The notes under the pieces are model-generated. The model saw only the letters and a list, made by a program, of their open reading frames with translations. It was not told the DNA's origin and did not search any database. Both the position numbers and the translations under genes were made by a program. DNA of 13,259 nt from an uncultured Collinsella sp. (lineage in GTDB: Bacteria; Actinomycetota; Coriobacteriia; Coriobacteriales; Coriobacteriaceae): assembly GCA_900552395.1 (NCBI GenBank), contig URZJ01000033.1:1-13259 (forward strand), written 5' to 3'. The stretch's first letter is position 1. Every line of letters starts with the position of its first letter. Of the stretch, positions 7,671-13,259 are shown piece by piece.

Positions 7671-7698
7671 CAATAAAGAGGGCCGCAAGCGACCCTCT
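7671..7698 (-). terminator. Intrinsic terminator after amidohydrolase / upstream of HK2
   Basis: On the minus strand AGAGGGTCGC pairs with GCGGCCCTCT (10 bp, one G-U, 2-nt loop), followed by an interrupted T tract (TTATTG). It lies 58 bp after the amidohydrolase stop and 25 bp before the HK2 start. Confidence 0.75.
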
Positions 7699-7700
7699 CC

Positions 7701-7715
7701 ATTGCATTATGCAAT
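7701..7715. promoter_or_regulatory. Perfect 15-bp palindrome upstream of HK2
   Basis: ATTGCATTATGCAAT is a perfect inverted repeat around a central base, AT-rich against its surroundings. On the minus strand it contains CATAAT, a possible -10 for the HK2-RR2 operon (no convincing -35). It could be an operator or simply part of the 3' untranslated region of the amidohydrolase. Confidence 0.3.
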
Positions 7716-7756
7716 CAAAAACTGTGTTTTACATCCAGCCATCGACAAACGGTATC

Positions 7757-9034
7757 TTAGGCGCTGTATTTGTTGGCCTCGCCAAAGGTGCCAGCCTCGA
7801 CGATCCAGCCGTCCTTCATGATGACGTCCATGTTGTCGGTGTTGAGCACGTGGATGTCGGCGGCGACGTCACCGTTGACGACCAGCAGGTCGGCGCACTT
7901 GCCGGCCTCGATGGAACCGGTCTCGTCCTCGATGTGGCACATCTTGGCACCGTTGAGGGTGGCGCAGGTGATGGTCTCGACCGGGGTGAAGCCGATCTTG
8001 TCGACGAACTCGTACATCTCCTCGATGGAGCAGGTGCCGTACGGGGTGACGAAGGAGAAGGAGTCGGAGCCGATCGTCATGACGACGCCGCGCTTCTTGG
8101 CCTCGCGCAGGCAGTCGTAGTTGCGCTGCAGCTCCTTCTCGACCAGGGTGCCCTCGTACTTGTCGTGCAGCTCGGGGACGTAGACGGGCGGATAGGTGGC
8201 GTACCAGGTGGGCAGGAAGGCGATCGTCGGCGTGAAGAAGGTGCCCTGCTCAGCCATGAGGTCCATGGTGCGCTCATCGATATCGAAACCGTGGATCAGC
8301 TGCTCGCAGCCAAAGCGGACGGAATCGTAGGCAGCGGCGTGGTTGTTGTAGCAGTGGCTCCACACGGGGATGCCGACCAACTTGGCCTCTTCGATCACGG
8401 CCTGGATCTCCTCGGAGCAGTAGTGCTGGTCGCGACCGGAGTCCCAGCGCCAGATGCCGCCACCGGTAGCCCAGATCTTGATGGCATCGGGGTTCTCGCG
8501 CAGGCGACGACGGACGGCCTTACGCAGATCCCAAGGACCGTCGACCTGATCGCCCCAGGGGTGCGATTCCTTGTTGAGCTCCTGGCTGCAGTGGTGGGAG
8601 TCACCGTGACCGGCAACACGGCAGAAGCCGAGTCCGGTGGCCAGAACGCGCGGGCCCTTGAAGACGCCCTTGTCGATGCAGTCGCGGATCTGGATACCAA
8701 AGCGGCCGATCTCGCAGACGGTGGTGAGGCCGTGGGTGAGGCAGTCGTAGGCCTGCTTGACGGCGACGGCCTGCTTCTCGAGGAGCGGCTGCATAACCCA
8801 ATCGGTGTCATCGTCGGTCAGGTTGCCCGAGAAGTGCAGGTGGGTGTCGATCAGACCGGGAAGGACGGTCTTGCCGGCGGCGTCGATAACCTCAACGCCC
8901 TCGGGAAGGTCCTGCATAGTGCCGGCGTACTCGATCTTGCCGTTGTCGTCGACGAGAACGAGGGAGTTCTCGACCGGCTCGGCACCGGTACCGTCGATGA
9001 GCTTGCCGCCAACGATTGCATACTTAGTGGACAT
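7757..9034 (-). CDS. Metal-dependent amidohydrolase (dipeptidase/imidazolonepropionase-like)
   Basis: Cytoplasmic enzyme of 425 residues in the amidohydrolase superfamily (PF01979, Met_dep_hydrolase_A-like). The full metal set is visible: His65 and His67 in LIDTHLHF, Lys186 in AIKIWATGG (the position carboxylated in binuclear members), His227 in WSHCYN, His248 in LIHGFD and Asp324 in IGSDSFSF. The N- and C-terminal strands (GGKLIDGTG; GSIEAGKCADLLVV) form the usual small beta-sandwich. Relatives hydrolyse Xaa-Pro or Xaa-Arg/Lys dipeptides, N-acyl amino acids or cyclic amides; the substrate here cannot be read. AAGGAGG four bases before the ATG at 9034 is strong, and codon use is highly biased, pointing to high expression. 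It lies 131 bp downstream of an amino acid permease and ends at the terminator at 7671..7698. Confidence 0.93.
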   Translation of the reverse strand: MSTKYAIVGGKLIDGTGAEPVENSLVLVDDNGKIEYAGTMQDLPEGVEVIDAAGKTVLPGLIDTHLHFSGNLTDDDTDWVMQPLLEKQAVAVKQAYDCLTHGLTTVCEIGRFGIQIRDCIDKGVFKGPRVLATGLGFCRVAGHGDSHHCSQELNKESHPWGDQVDGPWDLRKAVRRRLRENPDAIKIWATGGGIWRWDSGRDQHYCSEEIQAVIEEAKLVGIPVWSHCYNNHAAAYDSVRFGCEQLIHGFDIDERTMDLMAEQGTFFTPTIAFLPTWYATYPPVYVPELHDKYEGTLVEKELQRNYDCLREAKKRGVVMTIGSDSFSFVTPYGTCSIEEMYEFVDKIGFTPVETITCATLNGAKMCHIEDETGSIEAGKCADLLVVNGDVAADIHVLNTDNMDVIMKDGWIVEAGTFGEANKYSA

Positions 9035-9116
9035 GGTTCCTCCTTATGGATCCATATAGTGGGCGAGGCCGTGTTGGGTTAAGGCCTCACAAAGCTACCC
9101 AAGTGGTGCCGGGTTC

Positions 9117-9145
9117 GGTGCGCGGGAGAGAGGATTCCGCGCACC
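9117..9145 (-). other. Intercistronic hairpin between permease and amidohydrolase
   Basis: GGTGCGCGG (9117-9125) and CCGCGCACC (9137-9145) form a perfect 9-bp stem with an 11-nt loop. It lies 20 bp past the permease stop and has no T tract, so a stability or processing element is more likely than a terminator. A second small inverted repeat, GAGGCC...GGCCTC, lies at 9065-9088. Confidence 0.5.
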
Positions 9146-9165
9146 CGATCCGCCCCGGCCAGGCG

Positions 9166-10617
9166 TTACTTTTTGCGGGAATTGGTGAAAGCCATGAGGG
9201 CCAGGCCAATGGCCAGCCAGCCGATCACGATGCTCCACTCCACCATGTTGAGGGAGGCGGGAGAGAACGGGATCACGAGCAAGCCGATGATGACGGCGCA
9301 GGCAGCGACAGCGAGGCAGATGCCAAACTTGCCGCCGGGCACCTCGTAGGGACGAGGCAGGTCGGGCTCGGTGAAGCGCATGCGCAGGCAAGCGAGGGCG
9401 ACCATGCCGCAGGAGAAGATGAAGGCGAGAGCCGACACGTTGGTCAGAGGGATGAGCATGTTCTTGCCCAGGAACGGACCGACGACGGTGATGACGCCCA
9501 GAACGACACAGGCGAGCTTGGGAGCGCCGGACTTGGGATCGACCTCGGCGAACTTCTCGGGCAGCTGGCCCTTTCGGCCCATGGCGAGCATGATGCGGCT
9601 CGTGGCGCCGTAGAAGGAGTTCATCGGGCCCATGGGTCCAAGCGTGGCGATGACGAGCATGGCCAGGTACAGGAGCATGTTGATGCCCTTGAGGCAGGCA
9701 AGCGCGGGAACCGGGCTCTTAACAAACTCATGCCAGTCGAGGATGGTGCCGAACGAGTAGATGCAGACCATGTAGAAGCCACCGGCGGCCAGCAGGGCCA
9801 GGGAGATGATCTTGCCGAACTTGTTCCAGTTGAGGCCCTCGGCTGCTTCCTCAGCCTGCTGAGGAATGGTGTCGAAGCCGGCGTAGAAGAACGGGGTCAG
9901 AACCAGGACCGAAACGATGCCTGCGAACAGGCTGGTGCCCTCGGTAGCAGGCTTGCCGCCGCCAGCACCGGTGACCTGGGAGAACACGGGCATGGCGTTG
10001 TCCGGCGAGCCGGTGAACAGCGAGACGCCCATGGCGAGCAGCATGCCGCAGAGCAGGGCCTTGGTCAGGAAGGCCTGGAGCTTGGCGGCCGAGCTGGCAC
10101 CGCGGAAGTTGAGGAAGATGACGTAGGTTGCAAAGCCGAGCGCGATCAGCGTCGGGAACAGGTAAACGTCGGCGCCCAGGATGGTGTAGAGCTTGACGGC
10201 TCGCAGCCACTCAAGGCCGGGCAGGCTGCCGAACATCTCGGACACGAGGGTCGAGATGGCGATGGCCTCCCACGGGCACAGGATGCCGTTGCCCAGGGCC
10301 AGGAGCCAGCCGGTGATGTAGCTCATCGTACGGCCAAAGCTACGATCGACATACTCGACGATGCCGCCCGAGATGGGGATAGCAGCCGTGAGCTCACCGA
10401 AAACAGCTCCGACGGGCACGAGAAAGATTGCACCCAAGAGGAATGCGATCATAGCGGGAACGGGACCGCCGCCCACGACCATCCAGTCGCCGACCTGCAG
10501 AACCCAACCGGTACCGATGATGGCACCGAAACCGATGGTGAAGAAGTTCCAGAGCGAAAGCGTTTTCTTCATGCCACCGTTACCTTCGACTGCAACTTCT
10601 GCGTTCTTGTCCGCCAT
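9166..10617 (-). CDS. APC superfamily amino acid permease
   Basis: Integral membrane transporter of 483 residues with about 12 hydrophobic segments. The first helix carries the APC substrate-binding signature GFGAIIGTGWV (29-39), and ELTAAIPISGGIVEYVDRSFG (75-95) is the helix 2-3 region of the amino acid-polyamine-organocation family. The C-terminus ends in a basic SRKK. Substrate is probably an amino acid or close derivative (family knowledge). It precedes the amidohydrolase by 131 bp, so the pair may import a compound and hydrolyse it (inference). GGAGGGG four bases before the ATG at 10617 is strong, and codon use is highly biased as in the amidohydrolase. The upstream region is divergent to the C39-like peptidase gene; no convincing promoter was found by eye. 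Confidence 0.93.
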   Translation of the reverse strand: MADKNAEVAVEGNGGMKKTLSLWNFFTIGFGAIIGTGWVLQVGDWMVVGGGPVPAMIAFLLGAIFLVPVGAVFGELTAAIPISGGIVEYVDRSFGRTMSYITGWLLALGNGILCPWEAIAISTLVSEMFGSLPGLEWLRAVKLYTILGADVYLFPTLIALGFATYVIFLNFRGASSAAKLQAFLTKALLCGMLLAMGVSLFTGSPDNAMPVFSQVTGAGGGKPATEGTSLFAGIVSVLVLTPFFYAGFDTIPQQAEEAAEGLNWNKFGKIISLALLAAGGFYMVCIYSFGTILDWHEFVKSPVPALACLKGINMLLYLAMLVIATLGPMGPMNSFYGATSRIMLAMGRKGQLPEKFAEVDPKSGAPKLACVVLGVITVVGPFLGKNMLIPLTNVSALAFIFSCGMVALACLRMRFTEPDLPRPYEVPGGKFGICLAVAACAVIIGLLVIPFSPASLNMVEWSIVIGWLAIGLALMAFTNSRKK

Positions 10618-10978
10618 TGTTCCCCTCCTTTCCTTATTGACGCCTCTTTGACGTCACCCCTTGCGCGGTCTGTTTTGCCGCGCGCTTTTATTTCGTGGCT
10701 TTAAGATACGGCCTTGGCACAGCAGCGCCGCTTGCGGCTCGACCGAAGGCAGAACCGCAAAACGAGCGGCGCCGTTTTTGGGACGAACGGCACGGTTTGC
10801 CGCTCATTGTTGTCGCCCGTCCGACGGACGTACGCTCATCGGACGCATATAGAGATGTTTTTGAGGCCGTGTGTTTTGCGCCTTTCGTACCGTTTACCGA
10901 GCTTTTGACGCGCGGACCCATTTGTTGCACATCTTTTTTGTAGGATAGACAGGTTATACATGAGACAAGGCGGTACGA
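10618..10978. other. Divergent intergenic region, structured, no gene
   Basis: The 361 bp between the permease (-) and the C39-like peptidase (+) hold no believable gene; an 82-codon plus-strand frame at 10695..10943 has neither ribosome site nor recognisable motif. Visible structure: a GCGCGG/CCGCGC hairpin at 10663-10683 followed on the plus strand by GCTTTTATTT; a bipartite hairpin at 10725-10772 followed by CGTTTTT; a perfect palindrome CGTCCGACGGACG at 10818-10830. A TTGACG at 10914-10919 resembles a -35 but has no good -10 at the right distance. Confidence 0.6.
10725..10779 (+). terminator. Terminator-like hairpin in the region upstream of the C39-like gene
   Basis: On the plus strand GCGCCGC plus TTGCGG pair with CCGCAA and, after a 5-nt bulge, GCGGCGC; CG and TTTTT follow. 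There is no plus-strand gene upstream for it to terminate, so it could be a leader attenuator, the end of a small RNA, or chance. Confidence 0.35.
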
Positions 10979-12013
10979 ATGGCATACGGATACAACGACG
11001 GTGATCAACGGCGACAAAGCGTTCGCCTTGCTGGCCGCACCACGCCGACGCCCAGAAGTGCCACGAGCAGCTATCCGCAACGCCCTCAAGAGCAACCCAG
11101 GCCTTCGTCTCGGCAGCAGACAAACAGAACACGGCAGAGTGGCCGTCCGAGCACGGGCACAAGCGCACAGCAAGATAGCCGCTTGGGCGCGCGCACTCGA
11201 CAGCGCCAAGCCGAGGTTCCGCAACTGCGCCGCAACGGCGCACGTCAGCCCGGCATCCATATCAACCGCTTCTTTTCGCATCCCCAAGGCGGACGCGACG
11301 GCAAGCCCTACCGCTCGACATCGTACGTGAATGCCCCCGCCCTGCCGGCTCGTCGGCTTTGCCTCGCACTGTGCTCTATCCTCATCTGTCTGGTCTTTGT
11401 GCTTATGAGCTCCTGTATGTCCCACGGCTCGGCCGGTCTCGAGCCCACCGCCGAGGACAAGCTGCTCAAGGCCCCCGTCGCGCCCGGTTATTCTTTCGCC
11501 TTTTCGACCCCGCGCTCGCAATGGCAAGCCGGCACGATGCCCCATATCTATCAGATCGACCCTGCATGGTCGGAGCTGCCTTACGCCGGCGGTACCATCC
11601 GCCAAAATGCCTGCGGGCCTACGTGCCTCACCATGGTCTATATCTTTAAGACGGGACGCACCGATATGACTCCCGTCGATATGTGCGCGCTTTCCGAGGC
11701 AGGCAATTACGCCCCCACCGGTGCAACCGAATGGTCGTTTATGACGAGCGGTGCGTGGCAGTTGGGACTTAACGGAACGGGGCTTCATAACGATCGCGAC
11801 TCGATGACTCAGGCGCTGCGTTCGGGAGCGCCCGTCATCGCCGCCGTTCGGCCGGGCACCTTTACCAACGTGGGCCACTACATTGTGCTTTACGGTATTG
11901 ACGACGCCGACCAGATTGAAGTCTTCGATCCCAACTCGGCCAGCCGCAGCGCCCGCCGCTGGGGCGTTGTAGAGGTCCTTAACGAAGTCGAAGCCATGTG
12001 GGCCTACTACTAG
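10979..12013 (+). CDS. Membrane-anchored C39-like (papain-fold) cysteine peptidase
   Basis: Protein of 344 residues, the only plus-strand gene. Residues 1-125 are low-complexity and rich in Arg, Gln, Ser and Pro; a single hydrophobic segment follows at about 127-146 (LCLALCSILICLVFVLM), so the basic tail should stay in the cytoplasm and the rest outside. The C-terminal domain (about 185-344) is a peptidase C39-like fold: Cys212 in NACGPTCLTMVY with Gln/Asn just before it, His300 in VGHYIVLYGID, and Asp317 in VFDPNS. The domain probably cleaves a peptide or cross-link at the cell surface (inference). No ABC exporter is fused or adjacent, so it is not a bacteriocin-processing transporter. AAGGCGG five bases before the ATG gives only moderate start support. 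A lipobox-like MSSC at 143-146 is considered unlikely given the long tail. Confidence 0.85.
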   Translation: MAYGYNDGDQRRQSVRLAGRTTPTPRSATSSYPQRPQEQPRPSSRQQTNRTRQSGRPSTGTSAQQDSRLGARTRQRQAEVPQLRRNGARQPGIHINRFFSHPQGGRDGKPYRSTSYVNAPALPARRLCLALCSILICLVFVLMSSCMSHGSAGLEPTAEDKLLKAPVAPGYSFAFSTPRSQWQAGTMPHIYQIDPAWSELPYAGGTIRQNACGPTCLTMVYIFKTGRTDMTPVDMCALSEAGNYAPTGATEWSFMTSGAWQLGLNGTGLHNDRDSMTQALRSGAPVIAAVRPGTFTNVGHYIVLYGIDDADQIEVFDPNSASRSARRWGVVEVLNEVEAMWAYY

Positions 12014-12066
12014 TCATTGGGGACAGACTTAAATGAGTGGTCTCTGGATGCCCGGAACTGCCGGCA

Positions 12067-12237
12067 CGGAAGGCGCATCCCGCTTTGAAGTTCGATAGCG
12101 GGATGCGCTTTCCGTTAGCGGCCTGCTTGGGAAACTGAGAGCCACTTTTCGGCATATTTCCGGGATGCATTTTCCGTTTGAGGGCCTCAAGGGAAACCGC
12201 GTCCCATGTTGGAAGCTCATTCTGGGATGCGCTTTCC
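12067..12237. repeat. Three hairpin units with an exact 62-bp period
   Basis: Left arms begin at 12068, 12130 and 12192 and right arms (GGGATGCGCTTTCC-like) at 12100, 12162 and 12224. Unit 1 forms an 18-bp stem (12067-12084 with 12097-12114, one G-T). Unit 3 forms a 15-bp stem (12192-12206 with 12223-12237, one mismatch and one G-T). Unit 2 has a degenerate left arm. The period is not a multiple of three and no arm has a T tract. Confidence 0.8.
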
Positions 12238-12315
12238 GCAGTTGATCGATGCGGGCTTTAAGGACTATCCCAAGCTGCCGGCGGAAAAGGAATGTCCCCA
12301 AGTGCCGGATTTCCG

Positions 12316-12371
12316 CAGTCATTGGGGACAGACTTAAATGAGTAGTCGTTTAAGTCTGTCCCCAACGACTG
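12316..12371. repeat. Near-perfect 23-bp inverted repeat (hairpin)
   Basis: Arms 12316-12338 and 12349-12371 pair over 23 bp with one mismatch and a 10-nt loop (TGAGTAGTCG). There is no T tract on either side, so it does not look like a terminator; it looks like the end of a small mobile or REP-type element. Confidence 0.8.
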
Positions 12372-12411
12372 CCCACAGAATGAGGGTCTCATCGGGGACT
12401 AGGTAAATAGC

Positions 12412-12444
12412 AAAAGCCCCCGCGGCCGAAACGGGCCGCGGGGG
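12412..12444 (-). terminator. Intrinsic terminator of the 6-phospho-beta-glucosidase gene
   Basis: On the minus strand an 11-bp GC-only stem (12434-12444 with 12417-12427, 6-nt loop) is followed by CTTTTGC. It starts 18 bp after the stop codon. Confidence 0.85.
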
Positions 12445-12462
12445 GCAGCAGACTTGCAAGGG

Positions 12463-13259
12463 TTAACTCAAGTCCTCGCCATTTGATGCAATGACCTTTT
12501 GATACCAGCAGAAGCTGTCCTTTCGGTAGCGATCGAACGTGCCTTTGCCCGCATCATCGGCATCGACATAAACAAAGCCATAGCGCTTCTTCATCTGCCC
12601 CGTCGAGGCCGATACCAGATCGATACAGCCCCACGGCGTGTATCCCATCAGGTCAACACCGTCCTCGACAATTGCATCGCGTAGCGCAAGAATATGCCTG
12701 CGCAGGTAATCAATATGATACGCATCGTGGACTTTGCCGTCTTCCAGCGCATCGAGTCCGCCCACACCGTTCTCGGCGATAAAGAGCGGAAGATGGTAAC
12801 GATCGTGGTAGCCGGCAAGCGTCACGCGCAAACCCAGCGCATCGATCTGCCATTTCCAGGCAGTCTCTTTATCCTTGAGGTACGGATTGCGCAGCGTCGG
12901 GAACACGTTGCCCTCCGCCTTCTCAGCGATCACCTGGTCATCGGCGCACACCAAGCGCGAGCAATAGTACGAGAACGAAATGAAGTCGACGGTATGCTCG
13001 GCCAGATACTCCGTATCGCCCGGCTCAAAGGGCACGTGAACACCCTCTTTCTCGAGCGCACGCAGCTTCCAAGTAGGATAGGCGCCCGCAGCCATCACGT
13101 CAGTGTAGAAGTAGCGGCCGCGGTCCTCCTCATACGCAAGCCATACGTCCTCGGGCGCACAACGGTACGGATAGGTCGCACCGGCAGCGATCATGCAACC
13201 CACCTTGTTTGCGGGATCGATCTTGTGCAGGATCTCGACAGCGCGAGCGCTCGCCATAA
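12463..13259 (-). CDS. 6-phospho-beta-glucosidase, GH1 (partial, C-terminal half)
   Basis: The last 264 or so residues of a glycoside hydrolase family 1 enzyme; family members are about 470-480 long, so roughly the first 210 lie beyond the right edge. The catalytic nucleophile is the Glu in LFIAENGVGGLD (162 of the visible part), followed by GYTPWGCIDLVS (205-216). The SASTGQMKKRYGFVYVD stretch carries the Ser/Lys/Tyr phosphate-binding signature (Ser218, Lys224, Tyr226) that marks enzymes acting on 6-phospho-glycosides delivered by a PTS. The C-terminus KVIASNGEDL is nearly the same as in enterobacterial BglA-type enzymes. It cleaves phosphorylated cellobiose- or arbutin/salicin-like sugars in the cytoplasm (family knowledge). 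The ATG at 13257 is an internal Met, not a start. A GC-rich terminator follows the stop. Confidence 0.95.
   Translation of the reverse strand, partial: MASARAVEILHKIDPANKVGCMIAAGATYPYRCAPEDVWLAYEEDRGRYFYTDVMAAGAYPTWKLRALEKEGVHVPFEPGDTEYLAEHTVDFISFSYYCSRLVCADDQVIAEKAEGNVFPTLRNPYLKDKETAWKWQIDALGLRVTLAGYHDRYHLPLFIAENGVGGLDALEDGKVHDAYHIDYLRRHILALRDAIVEDGVDLMGYTPWGCIDLVSASTGQMKKRYGFVYVDADDAGKGTFDRYRKDSFCWYQKVIASNGEDLS

Larger units (their letters stand above)
12012..12371. repeat. Noncoding repeat element bounded by GGGGACAGACTTAA repeats
   Basis: The space after the C39-like gene holds a compound repeat element. A perfect 27-bp direct repeat (core TTGGGGACAGACTTAAA) occurs at 12012-12038 and 12317-12343. 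The second copy forms a hairpin with an inverted copy at 12349-12371. A partial inverted copy (TGTCCCCAA) lies at 12293-12301. Between them are the 62-bp hairpin units. The first copy begins inside the TAG stop codon of the peptidase gene. GGGGACAG-type ends recall REP/RAYT-associated elements (inference); no transposase gene is present. Confidence 0.75.

Noticed and set aside
7709..9082. A 457-codon plus-strand open frame opposite the amidohydrolase
   Set aside because: Same mirror effect; the protein is Val, Asp, Gly rich with no family features, while the minus strand has all amidohydrolase metal ligands.
9046..10704. A 552-codon plus-strand open frame opposite the permease
   Set aside because: Mirror frame of a highly codon-biased GC-rich gene; its protein is low-complexity (Glu, Asp, Gly, His rich) and the opposite strand encodes an obvious APC permease.
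10688..11878. A 396-codon minus-strand open frame opposite the C39-like gene
   Set aside because: It is antisense to a domain with clear catalytic motifs, is compositionally odd (Arg, Gly, His rich) and has no recognisable motif or ribosome site.
10979..12013. Bacteriocin-processing C39 peptidase with export system
   Set aside because: No ABC transporter domain or neighbour, no small double-glycine leader peptide gene nearby; only the peptidase fold is shared.
12029..12322. A 97-codon minus-strand frame in the repeat element (and a 63-codon frame at 11979..12170)
   Set aside because: The open frames follow a 62-bp repeat, not a multiple of three, so repeats fall in different frames; no ribosome site. 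Better explained as noncoding hairpin DNA.
12012..12371. CRISPR array
   Set aside because: Repeat units are imperfect, hairpin arms rather than constant repeats with unique spacers, and no cas gene is present.
12316..12371. Terminator for the C39-like gene
   Set aside because: The stem is strong but neither side is followed by a T tract, and its arms are shared with a repeat 305 bp away.
13255..13257. ATG at the right edge as the start of the GH1 gene
   Set aside because: The frame continues past the edge and the visible part lacks the first 200 or so residues that all GH1 enzymes have.

Overview
The window looks like a chromosomal segment of a gut Coriobacteriia bacterium, most likely Collinsella or a close relative. 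This is inferred from high G+C, 'AGGAGG'-type ribosome binding sites, LytS/LytTR-type two-component pairs, and a phospho-beta-glucosidase of the PTS type. No 16S or other marker gene is present, so the genus is a guess. All genes but one lie on the minus strand. No tRNA, rRNA, CRISPR array, phage gene or transposase gene was found.

Left part (1..7645, read right to left). Two paralogous two-component systems flank three metabolic or envelope genes. The upstream pair is a LytS-type kinase (6254..7645) and a LytTR response regulator (5481..6215). Next come a zinc-dependent phospholipase C family protein (4444..5388), a UMF1/Atg22-type MFS transporter (3083..4342) and a family 2 glycosyltransferase (1724..2911). 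The glycosyltransferase overlaps the second LytS-type kinase (384..1727) by 4 bp, and that kinase is followed by its regulator, which the left edge cuts (1..311). The two regulators share about half of their receiver residues, so the systems probably arose by duplication. A terminator ends the MFS gene only 21 bp before the glycosyltransferase start. Upstream of it are a putative -10 box and an 11-bp direct repeat with a 12-bp spacer. That is the geometry of LytTR operators, so the glycosyltransferase-kinase-regulator operon may be autoregulated.

Middle part (7757..10617). An APC-family amino acid permease lies upstream of a metal-dependent amidohydrolase with a complete active site. Both have strong ribosome binding sites and highly biased codon use, and together look like an uptake-plus-hydrolysis module for an amino-acid-derived or dipeptide-like compound. 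The substrate is unknown.

Right part (10618..13259). A 361-bp divergent intergenic region leads to the only plus-strand gene, a membrane-anchored C39-like cysteine peptidase with a long basic cytoplasmic tail. Its stop codon runs into a 360-bp noncoding repeat element. This element has two 27-bp direct repeats, one forming half of a 23-bp hairpin, enclosing three hairpin units spaced exactly 62 bp apart. The window ends in the C-terminal half of a 6-phospho-beta-glucosidase (GH1), with a GC-rich terminator.

The points most worth following up are the duplicated LytS/LytTR locus with its candidate operator, and the 62-bp-period hairpin array. No wholly new system is claimed.
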